From Mayfieldus sp963740555 (GTDB lineage: Bacteria; Actinomycetota; Thermoleophilia; Solirubrobacterales; 70-9): 64,000 bases of DNA. How positions within the stretch are numbered: position 1 is the stretch's first letter; each line of letters begins with the position of its first letter. The DNA lies in the NCBI GenBank assembly GCA_963740555.1, contig CAVUES010000005.1, positions 62,001 to 126,000 on the forward strand, written 5' to 3'. Shown piece by piece: positions 8,068 through 15,475 of the stretch. The translations under genes were made by a program, and so were the position numbers. Below the pieces are notes generated by a model. The model saw only the letters and a list, made by a program, of their open reading frames with translations. It made no database searches and was not told the origin of the DNA.

Positions 8068-9162
8068 CTAGATCCAGCCTCTGTCGGTAGCCGTGAGGAC
8101 GGCCTGCGCACGGTCCACGGCGCCGATCTTGCCGTAGACGTTGTGCAGATGGGTTCGAATCGTCGAGACCGAAAGCTGCATCTCCCCGGCGATCTGCTTG
8201 TAGACCTTGCCCTCGGCGAGCAACCGCAGGACGTCCAGCTCTCGGCTCGACAGCGGGCACGGCTCGCTTACCCTGGGGGCGTCCTGGCGCGGATATGGAA
8301 GTTCGTACAGAAGCTCGCGCAGCAGCTCGTCGCTGACACCCGAGCGCGCGGCGGCGCCCTCGAGGCGATCGCGCGAGATTGCTTCGCCCTGGCCGTAGTG
8401 GGCGAGCATGTCGGCCGTCGCGATCAGAGCCGAAAGCCCGTCGGAGTCGTCCGCGTGATGACGCTCGATCGCCACCGCGGTGCGGCCCGGCAGATTCCAG
8501 CGACGGGCGAGCACTCCGCCGACGATCGCGTGGTCGATGCCGAGCTTTTCGCGCTCGACCCGCAGGCGCTGTTCGGGGGTGCGTCCCGCCATGTCGAAGA
8601 AGTCCTGGTAGCCGGGATGGAGTCGCGAGATCACCAGGCGCCCGACGTCGTGAAGGAGCGCCACGACCGCGAGCTCGTCGCGCTCCTTGAAGCCAACGGC
8701 GCGGGCGACCCGGTCGGCGGCGCGCTGACTGGCGAGCGCGTGGATCCGGAAGTGCTCGGGGCGCAGCTCCCAGCCCCCGTTGGGCTCGAAGAAGTCGTAG
8801 GTGGGGGCCGTCCCGGCGATCGCCAGGACGCCGGAGGGCTTCAGCACCTCCACGGCAATCGGGATGCTGGCGATCGTGCCGCTGTTGCGGGCGCCGCTGC
8901 GATTGGCGAACTGAAGCACCGCCATCGTCAGCGCGACGTCCGACTCCACCGCCTCGATGATCTCCCCCACCCTTGCGGTCTCCGCGGTCGCGGCGCGCAT
9001 GACGCGCTCGCGCGACTCGAGAAGCACCGGGAAGCGCTCCACGGCCTCGAAGGCCTCGGCGAGCCGGCTGCCCGGCGCCGGCGTCTTGCGACGGGTGTCG
9101 TCGCGCGCAGCAACGTTGCTGGACGAACCGTGCCCGTTCGTTTTGCTCTTCGTGGTGGCCAT
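8068..9162 (-). CDS. HDOD-domain protein with C-terminal LuxR DNA-binding domain
   Basis: 364 residues. After a low-complexity N-terminus of about 30 residues, an HDOD domain (about 35-265) keeps HD-type residues: H171-D172 in ALLHDVGRL, H211 in DHAIVG, H235-H236 and D251 in TADMLAHY. HDOD proteins usually lack some of these, so metal binding or hydrolysis is possible here. Residues 301-364 are a LuxR helix-turn-helix (LSSRELDVLRLLAEG, STIRTHLHNVYGKIG). The combination suggests a signal-sensing transcription factor. It converges with the degenerate response regulator; the two HTH domains are of the same family, which may mean related control. Ligand and targets are unknown. Confidence 0.85.
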   Translation of the reverse strand: MATTKSKTNGHGSSSNVAARDDTRRKTPAPGSRLAEAFEAVERFPVLLESRERVMRAATAETARVGEIIEAVESDVALTMAVLQFANRSGARNSGTIASIPIAVEVLKPSGVLAIAGTAPTYDFFEPNGGWELRPEHFRIHALASQRAADRVARAVGFKERDELAVVALLHDVGRLVISRLHPGYQDFFDMAGRTPEQRLRVEREKLGIDHAIVGGVLARRWNLPGRTAVAIERHHADDSDGLSALIATADMLAHYGQGEAISRDRLEGAAARSGVSDELLRELLYELPYPRQDAPRVSEPCPLSSRELDVLRLLAEGKVYKQIAGEMQLSVSTIRTHLHNVYGKIGAVDRAQAVLTATDRGWI

Positions 9163-9254
9163 TTCAGCGAACCACGGACGTGGCTCTCGTCACGCCCACC
9201 GATCCGCCTGATTCATCGGCAGATGTTCGATTTTCCTGTAGCCGACAGGCGCGC

Positions 9255-9298
9255 CCCTGCAAGCAAACGACCCGCCTAGATGCCGGTCGTTTGCAGGG
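9255..9298. other. Strong hairpin between HDOD gene and cupredoxin-like lipoprotein
   Basis: Left arm 9255-9272 and right arm 9285-9298 form a 14-bp stem with a four-base bulge on the left side and a 12-base loop. It lies 32 bases beyond the stop of the lipoprotein gene and upstream of the HDOD gene. No U-tract follows on either strand, so it is either a factor-dependent termination site or an operator-like palindrome. Confidence 0.5.
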
Positions 9299-9329
9299 AA
9301 CTCTGCCAATCGCGCCTCGGCGCGGGCGG

Positions 9330-10199
9330 CTACTTGACGGTGACCGTCTTCAACAGGCCTTCCTGATCGTGCGACTTGCCGCCGTCGCGGTCGGTCAGCG
9401 GGCAGAAGAAGATGTATTGCCCGGGCTTCAGGTTCAGCGTCAGCGTCTGCGACTCCCCGCCGTCCAGGACCGCGGAGGTCTGGGGGGCTCCGCCGATGTA
9501 GGGCGGCGGAGGGCCGCCTCCGAGTTTCGCGAAATCACTGCGGATCTTGGCGACAGACGGCGCCTTGCCCCTAACCGGAATAGCGCCGATCAGATGCAGG
9601 GCGTCGTCGCCCTTGCTGTTGAAGGTGACCTGATTCGCTCCGGCCTTCAACCCCGAGATGTTCCAGGCGTACTTGTCCTTGCCGGTGTGGTTGGCGGTCA
9701 CCGTCGCCGGCGTGCTCGGGAGGTCGCCCGTGTCACCGGATGTGACCTTCATCTGGGCGGTTGCGGGAGGACCACTGCTCGGCCCGCCAAGGGCTGCAGC
9801 GTCGATGATCGCGTAATTGCCCGCGGGCAGATTGAGGGTCGCGCTTCCGGTCTGGCCGCCGGGCACCGGCGGGACGCCTCCGTTGCCCTTGAGCCAGGAC
9901 GGGGTCTTCTTGCTATTGCTGCCGACCTGCTTGAGGGCGTCCGCGGCTGTGTGGTTGCCCGTGTACTGCACGAACTGGACTCCGTGCGGCGCCTTGCCGT
10001 TGTTCTGGAAGGACAGATCGACAAGGCCGCCCTTCGCCGACTTCGGCAGCTGAAAGCTCGCCGCCTTGCCATTCTCGGAGATCGACAGGGAAAGCTTGCT
10101 CGGCTTGGTGCTGCTGCTGCCACAGGCGGCTAGCGCAACGCCGAGGCTCGCGGCGCAGGCTGCAAGCGCCAGCCGGCACGCGAAGTTGGATGAACGCAA
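9330..10199 (-). CDS. Lipoprotein with cupredoxin-like domains
   Basis: 289 residues. The signal peptide ends in a lipobox (VALAAC, Cys26). The mature protein looks like two beta-sandwich domains separated near residue 150. Each has strands of the plastocyanin type: APHGVQFVQY (H72) in the first, ALHLIGAIPV and GQYIFFCPLTDRDGG in the second, with C266 and H277 spaced like cupredoxin copper ligands. The fourth ligand, normally Met a few residues later, reads Leu, so copper binding is uncertain. Residues 85-110 of the first domain are Gly/Pro/Lys rich. It is a single-gene unit between gltX and the HDOD gene. Role (metal handling, electron transfer or structural) cannot be told. Confidence 0.7.
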   Translation of the reverse strand: MRSSNFACRLALAACAASLGVALAACGSSSTKPSKLSLSISENGKAASFQLPKSAKGGLVDLSFQNNGKAPHGVQFVQYTGNHTAADALKQVGSNSKKTPSWLKGNGGVPPVPGGQTGSATLNLPAGNYAIIDAAALGGPSSGPPATAQMKVTSGDTGDLPSTPATVTANHTGKDKYAWNISGLKAGANQVTFNSKGDDALHLIGAIPVRGKAPSVAKIRSDFAKLGGGPPPPYIGGAPQTSAVLDGGESQTLTLNLKPGQYIFFCPLTDRDGGKSHDQEGLLKTVTVK

Positions 10200-10267
10200 G
10201 AGGAACTCCTCTCAATCGATTGTCGGAACCCCCCGCGCTAGTCCGGTTCCAAATGGACCGCGGCAGC

Positions 10268-11629
10268 CTATTCACCGAGGCGGCGGATCGCATCCTCGAT
10301 TCTCGAAATACTTTCTTCGCGCCCCAGCGCCGCCAGGGTCTCGAAGATCCCCGGCGAAACGGTCGTGCCGGTGACCGCGACGCGGATCGGCTGGTAGAGC
10401 TTGCCGGGCGTGACGTCCAGGCGCTCGAGCAGCGGCTCAAGAGTCGCCTCGAGGTCCGAGGGCTCGAAGCCGTCGGTAGCCTCGAGCGCCTCCCGCGCCG
10501 CCTCCAGCAGCCCCTTGGCGCCCTCCCCCATCACCTTGCGCCACGCCTTCGGGTCGTCGACCGGCGGCTCGAAGAGGTAGCGGATCAGCGCCCAGACCTC
10601 GGCCAGGGTCTGAGCCTTCTCCTGGGCAATCGCGCAGCCGGCGCGCAGGCGCTCGTCGGGCTCACGCCCAAGGAACGCGGCGACCCGCGCCGTGTACTCG
10701 TCGAGCGGCAGCTCGCGCATGTAGCGGCCGTTGATCCAGCGCAGCTTCTGCTCGTCGAAGACCGCCGCGGCGCTTCCGACGTCCTCGACCCGGAACCGCT
10801 GCACCAGCTCCTCGGTCGACATCAGCGTCGTGTCGTCGGTCGTCCCCCAGCCGAGCAGGGCCAGGTAGTTGCGGGCCGCCTCCGGCAGGTACCCGGCGTC
10901 GCGCAGCTCCTCGACCGAGGCGGCGCCGTGACGCTTGGAGAGCTTGCGCCCGTCCGGGCCGTGCAGCAGCGGCAGGTGCGCGTAGCGGGGCTCAGAGACC
11001 CCCAGCGCCCGCAGCACGAGCAGCTGCTTGGGCGTGTTGGAGAGGTGGTCGTCGCCGCGCACGACGTCGGTGATCTCCATCTCGGCGTCGTCGACGGCGA
11101 CCGCGAAGTTGTAGAGCACCGATCCGTCGCCGCGGGCGATCACGAAGTCGTCCTGGCTGCGGTTCGGGAACGCGACCGGGCCGTGGATCAGGTCGTCGAC
11201 CACGGTGTCGCCGTCGTCGGGGACATGTAGACGGACGGCGGCGCCGGGATCGTCGCTGGGTGTCCCTCGGTAGCCCTGGTCGGCACCGTGCTCGCGCTTG
11301 TAGGCCTTGACGTCTTCGGCCGTCGCCGGGTCGCGGTAGGCGGCCCCCGAGTCGAGCAGCTCCCGCAGCCGGGCCGCGTGCTGCTCGGCCCGCGAGGCCT
11401 GCGAGATCGGGCCCTCGTCCCAGTCCAGCTCCAGCCAGCGCAGCACCTCGAGGATCTGCTCGACGTTCTCCGGCGTCGATCGTTCGCGGTCGGTGTCCTC
11501 GATACGCAATAGGAGGCTGCCACCAGACCCCCGCGCCGCGAGCCAGTTGTACAGTGCCGTCCTCGCGCCCCCGATGTGCAGCGCACCGGTTGGCGAGGGG
11601 GCGAATCGGAAGCGGAGGTCCTGGCTCAC
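10268..11629 (-). CDS. gltX: Glutamyl-tRNA synthetase
   Basis: 453 residues from GTG at 11629 (VSQDLRFRFAPSPTG). Class I synthetase charging tRNA-Glu. The HIGH motif is HIGG in PTGALHIGGART, the KMSKS motif is KLSKRHG, and the anticodon-binding helical domain fills the C-terminal 150 residues. A longer in-frame extension upstream carries no similarity, and the conserved FAPSPTG must lie near residue 10, so the GTG is well supported. Its first base is one base away from the start of the divergent nfo gene, so promoter elements of each must lie inside the other. Confidence 0.95.
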   Translation of the reverse strand: MSQDLRFRFAPSPTGALHIGGARTALYNWLAARGSGGSLLLRIEDTDRERSTPENVEQILEVLRWLELDWDEGPISQASRAEQHAARLRELLDSGAAYRDPATAEDVKAYKREHGADQGYRGTPSDDPGAAVRLHVPDDGDTVVDDLIHGPVAFPNRSQDDFVIARGDGSVLYNFAVAVDDAEMEITDVVRGDDHLSNTPKQLLVLRALGVSEPRYAHLPLLHGPDGRKLSKRHGAASVEELRDAGYLPEAARNYLALLGWGTTDDTTLMSTEELVQRFRVEDVGSAAAVFDEQKLRWINGRYMRELPLDEYTARVAAFLGREPDERLRAGCAIAQEKAQTLAEVWALIRYLFEPPVDDPKAWRKVMGEGAKGLLEAAREALEATDGFEPSDLEATLEPLLERLDVTPGKLYQPIRVAVTGTTVSPGIFETLAALGREESISRIEDAIRRLGE

Positions 11630-11630
11630 G

Positions 11631-12494
11631 GTGCTGATCGGCGCGCATGTTTCCACAGCGGGCGGGCTACCGAACGCGATCGAGCGCGCGGAGGACCTGC
11701 GCGCCGAGTCGATCCAGGTCTTCAACCAGAGCCCGCGGATGTGGCGGCCGACCCGCTACAGCAACGAGGACTTCGCCGCCTTTCGCGAGGCGATGGCCGG
11801 CTCGCGGGTCAAGGCGGTCGTGATCCACGCGGTCTACCTGATCAATTGCGCCACCGACGATTCGGAGATGCGCAAGAAGTCGCTGAACTCGCTCGTCCAT
11901 GCGCTGCGGATAGGCGACGGCATCGGCGCCGCAGGCGTAGTGCTGCACCCGGGCGCGCAGAAGGGAAAGCCGCTGGCGGGCTCGATGCGGCGGGCGTCGC
12001 GGGTGATCAAGGAGGCCTTGAAGCAAACGGACAAGTGCCCGCTGCTGCTCGAGCAGACGGCGGGCCACCAGGGGCTGCTAGGTCGCGACTTCGACCAGAC
12101 GGCGCGGCTGATCGAGCTGGCCGGCGGGGACAAGCGGCTGGGGCTCTGCCTCGACTCATGCCACCTGTTCGTGCAGGGTTTTGACATCACCAACCCCGAG
12201 AAGCTCGCGAGTGTGCTCGACGAGGCGGACGCAAAGGTGGGCTTGGAGCGGCTGCGCTGCGTGCACGTCAACGATGCCGGAGCGCCTTTCGACTCCCACC
12301 GCGACCGCCACGCGAACATCGGCGACGGGGAGATGGGGCGCAACGGCCTCGCCGCCTTCCTCTCGGAGCCGCGATTCGAAGGCCTTCCGGCGCCGCTCGA
12401 GGTGCCGGGACCCAACAAGCGCGGCCCGGACCGCAAGCAGGTGGAGAAAGCGAGGCGGCTGCGCGAGCGGGGCCTGAAGGACCGAAACGCCTGA
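11631..12494 (+). CDS. nfo: Endonuclease IV (AP endonuclease)
   Basis: 287 residues from GTG at 11631 (VLIGAHVSTAGGL). TIM-barrel, three-zinc AP endonuclease of base-excision repair. Zinc ligands are visible in order: H in IHAVYLINCA, H in LHPGA, E in LEQTAG, D and H in CLDSCHLF, H in CVHVNDA, D and H in RDRHANIGDG, and E in LEVPGPNK. The usual ETPG near the end reads EVPG. The start is fixed by the family N-terminus MxIGAHVS. It is divergent from gltX with one base between the start codons; no Shine-Dalgarno is visible upstream of either. Confidence 0.93.
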   Translation: MLIGAHVSTAGGLPNAIERAEDLRAESIQVFNQSPRMWRPTRYSNEDFAAFREAMAGSRVKAVVIHAVYLINCATDDSEMRKKSLNSLVHALRIGDGIGAAGVVLHPGAQKGKPLAGSMRRASRVIKEALKQTDKCPLLLEQTAGHQGLLGRDFDQTARLIELAGGDKRLGLCLDSCHLFVQGFDITNPEKLASVLDEADAKVGLERLRCVHVNDAGAPFDSHRDRHANIGDGEMGRNGLAAFLSEPRFEGLPAPLEVPGPNKRGPDRKQVEKARRLRERGLKDRNA

Positions 12495-12578
12495 GCGAGC
12501 CAGACGCATTCATGGTCGATTGCGGATGGACGCAGCGCAGCTCGAGTTCGTCCGCGACGAAAGCGACGGAGCCGCCGG

Positions 12579-15005
12579 TTAGCTCAGAAGACGCCGGGCA
12601 ACCCTTCGCGCCGCGAAATCCGCCCCAAACACAAACCGCATCAGGGGGCCAAAGCTGGGGGCCGCCGCGTACCCGACGAAGTAGAGGCCGGGCACGCTGG
12701 ACTGAAAGGAGCGATCGAGTACCGGCGCCCCGCCAACCGTCGCGATGCGCTCGATGATCGACGGGTCCAGGAGCGAGACTCGGCTGATGTCGGGGCTATA
12801 ACCGGTCCCGGCCACCACCTGCCCGACCACGAACTCTTCGTTGCCTCCGATGCCATCCAGTCGAAGGCGGACTCCCCCGTCCTCGGCGTGTGCCTCCACG
12901 ATCCTCCGTTGCAGTGAGGTCTCGACCTTGCCCTCGAAGCGGGGGCGAAGCCACCATGCCCCCCCCGGTCCCAGGATCGAAAAGGCCTTATCCAGACGCC
13001 AGCCCTCCGGGCCGGCATGAACGATGAGTGGATGGTTGGCGTAGAAACGCTGGGCTCTTCCCTGCCCAAGGCCCGATTCCGGGTATTTCAGCTTCTCCCG
13101 TAGTGGCCGATCAAGCGCTCCGGGCTTGGAGCCCCACTGGAGCATTGGCGTGCGGGCAATGACCCGAACATCCCCGCCATGCTCATGGATCAGGGTCGCC
13201 CCCTCAAGCGCGGACTGGCCGGCGCCTATGACGGCCACACCTCCCTCGGGCACATCCGCGGGGTTGACGTGATGATAGGTATGGACGACCCTGTCGGGCG
13301 GAAGCTGCGCTAGCTCCGGCGGTACGTATGGGTAGCTCTGAACACCGGTGGCCTCGACCACCCGGCACGCCCGCAGGGCATCGCCTCCATCCAGTGTCAG
13401 CTCGAACCCGTGCTCAGTCGAACGCACCGTTTCCACGCGCCTTGGGTCGAGCCGGGGCACGACACGTTCCTGGAACCAACACCCGTAGCCGATGAAGGTG
13501 CCAATGCTCACTGGAACGCCGACCGGGGCGTATTCGAGGTCGGACTCGGTGCAGAATCGCTCCAGCGTGTACTCGGCGCTGGGGTCGGACAGGCTGGTGG
13601 CATAGCCCTCCGATTTGAGGTACATCCCCTCGGGCATGTGATTGCGCCAAGTGTCCAGCCTCTCTCCGAATATCTCGTGTCGCGTTCCCTGCCCGGTCAG
13701 GTGGGCTGACACCGAAAGCCCGTATGGCCCAGCCCCGACCACCGCAACATCGGTGTCCGCGGCACCGAAGCTGTTGTCGGCCCCACGCACCCCCTTGCGC
13801 AGCCGCCGCCGGGCCCGAATCGTCGCCCCACCCGCTGCCTTGAGCGCCGGACGAATGTCGTCACGCGCCATGTAGTCGTAGCCGCTGCGTTGGAAGAAGT
13901 CGCTCAGAAAGAGACCCAGCGCAGCCCTGCGTGACGGGACGTCCGGGCGCTTCGGATTGGTGAGCACGTCTCTCAGCCACGATAGATCTCCTCCCAACCA
14001 CCGCATGCGCAGGCCAGTCCGATAGTCACCCACCTCTTGCAGCGGCTCGCCGCTCGCCCAGTCGTACAGGAGACGGGGAAACGAGACGCCCGCGCGTACC
14101 GCAATCTCCACCGAGGCGGAGAGCCGCGGGTTTATCTCCATCAGCGCTGCGCCCCCCGCGGCGTCACGACGAAACTCGACCTCCGAATAGCCCTCAAGCT
14201 CCATCTCCTGCACCAGCCGCTCCGCTGCCGGCGTGATGTCGGGAGGCATCGGGATGCTCTCCCGGAAGACAGAGTTGCCGCCGAGTGGCGGCAGTGTTCG
14301 GTCTGCCCGTTGAGCAAACCGGGCCCAGAAACGCCCCTCGGCGAAGAAGAAGCTCAATGCCTCCCTGTCCCCGGGCAGCCACTCCTGGACGACGACTTCC
14401 ACGCCCTGGTCGAGCATTGAATGGATCGCCTCCAGGGCTTTGGCGCGGTCGGTCGCCACGAGCGGGACCAGCCGCTGGGGCGCATCGTTCTGCACCCACG
14501 ACTGCGCCGGCTTGGTCACCGCTGGCAGGCCCACCTCGTCCAAGGCGGCCTCCGCCTCGTCGAGTCTTCTCACGACCGCCCCACGAGGCAATCGAAGCCC
14601 CAGCTTCTCGGCGACGGCGAACGTGCGCGGCTTGTCCACGGCTACGGAGAGCGCCTCCTCAGGCGCAAGCGCGAGCCCAACCGCGCGCTCGACGTCCGCA
14701 CGGCGGGCACGCAGTGCGTCGATGGAGCCGTCGTGGGAGGGGATCAGCGCCCGCGGCTGATGCTCCGCGCAGAGGTCGAGCAGCGCATCTATGTAGGCGT
14801 CCTGGTTCAAGATGAAATCGGGGACCACGGCGCTCACGGCACACCAGCGTGAGACAAACGCGGGTGCACCCGGGCTCGCATCCACCGCGCATGTGACCAC
14901 CCCTCCCCGCCCCAGCTCGCGCAATGCCACGAGCCCCGGGCGATTGCTCGCATCCGTTATCAAGGCGTCAATCGGCGTGCCAGAGGACCCGGATCGACGC
15001 CGCAT
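12579..15005 (-). CDS. ATP-grasp / FAD-dependent monooxygenase-like fusion protein
   Basis: 808 residues in one frame with two enzymes. Residues about 10-390 form an ATP-grasp ligase of the carbamoyl-phosphate-synthase-like type: a Rossmann-like N-lobe (ALITDASNRPGLVALREL), K125 and K165 (TKPAQSW), the hinge VVVQEWL (E208) and the metal-binding MEINPR (E290, N292). Residues about 418-808 form a flavin-containing monooxygenase/lysine-hydroxylase-like oxidoreductase: FAD loop GAGPYG (424-429), an LSDPSAEYTL substrate region, NADPH loop GAGQSA (594-599), and a terminal FVGYAA motif. A linker rich in Arg joins them. Such a fusion would join ATP-dependent ligation to oxidation of one substrate, for example an amino-acid-derived metabolite. 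No partner pathway genes surround it. Product and substrate are unknown. Confidence 0.88.
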   Translation of the reverse strand: MRRRSGSSGTPIDALITDASNRPGLVALRELGRGGVVTCAVDASPGAPAFVSRWCAVSAVVPDFILNQDAYIDALLDLCAEHQPRALIPSHDGSIDALRARRADVERAVGLALAPEEALSVAVDKPRTFAVAEKLGLRLPRGAVVRRLDEAEAALDEVGLPAVTKPAQSWVQNDAPQRLVPLVATDRAKALEAIHSMLDQGVEVVVQEWLPGDREALSFFFAEGRFWARFAQRADRTLPPLGGNSVFRESIPMPPDITPAAERLVQEMELEGYSEVEFRRDAAGGAALMEINPRLSASVEIAVRAGVSFPRLLYDWASGEPLQEVGDYRTGLRMRWLGGDLSWLRDVLTNPKRPDVPSRRAALGLFLSDFFQRSGYDYMARDDIRPALKAAGGATIRARRRLRKGVRGADNSFGAADTDVAVVGAGPYGLSVSAHLTGQGTRHEIFGERLDTWRNHMPEGMYLKSEGYATSLSDPSAEYTLERFCTESDLEYAPVGVPVSIGTFIGYGCWFQERVVPRLDPRRVETVRSTEHGFELTLDGGDALRACRVVEATGVQSYPYVPPELAQLPPDRVVHTYHHVNPADVPEGGVAVIGAGQSALEGATLIHEHGGDVRVIARTPMLQWGSKPGALDRPLREKLKYPESGLGQGRAQRFYANHPLIVHAGPEGWRLDKAFSILGPGGAWWLRPRFEGKVETSLQRRIVEAHAEDGGVRLRLDGIGGNEEFVVGQVVAGTGYSPDISRVSLLDPSIIERIATVGGAPVLDRSFQSSVPGLYFVGYAAAPSFGPLMRFVFGADFAARRVARRLLS

Positions 15006-15041
15006 CGCCTGATTTTACCTGCCTCGCCGCCAGAGTTCGAG

Positions 15042-15434
15042 CTAGGTAAGCGCGCGGAGGTCGAAAGCCCGTATCCCTTCGGGGCCTTCGTCGGTGCAGT
15101 CGAAGAAGCGCGGGTTGACGCAGTCGTAGGCCCGCCCCTCGCCCTCGAAGGCGCGCTCGACGCCGAACTGGCACTGGGGCAGCGGCTCGCCGGTCATCTT
15201 GATTCCGCCGAACCCACCTGGGGCGAGCACCGACTCGAGGTCGACCTCTCCCCCGAACACCTTCTGCATGCAGCCGACGAACTGGGTGCCGGTCAGCATG
15301 TCGACGTAGCTGTAGAGGTAGCGACAGCCCATCTCGACGCAACCTCGCGGCTCGACCATCTTGTCGCAGAAAGAGCTGCAGCGACGGCACTCGCCCGCGC
15401 GAGCCGCCCTCTGCGCTGTCTGCTTGGCCGGCAT
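15042..15434 (-). CDS. Cysteine-rich hypothetical protein
   Basis: 130 residues with nine Cys: three in the N-terminal GECRRCSSFC, two in RGCVEMGC, and single ones at VGC, PQC, YDC and FDC. The N-terminal CxxCxxxC and CxxxxC spacing suggests a metal-binding knuckle or a small iron-sulfur site. No signal peptide or membrane segment. I do not recognise the family. It lies 41 bases beyond dnaE's stop on the same strand and 37 bases ahead of the ATP-grasp/FAD fusion, so the three could be one transcript; an electron-transfer partner role for the fusion is only a guess. Confidence 0.6.
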   Translation of the reverse strand: MPAKQTAQRAARAGECRRCSSFCDKMVEPRGCVEMGCRYLYSYVDMLTGTQFVGCMQKVFGGEVDLESVLAPGGFGGIKMTGEPLPQCQFGVERAFEGEGRAYDCVNPRFFDCTDEGPEGIRAFDLRALT

Positions 15435-15475
15435 AGAAAGAGTCTAGGCGCGAGGGGCCCCGATTGCCAAGCGGC

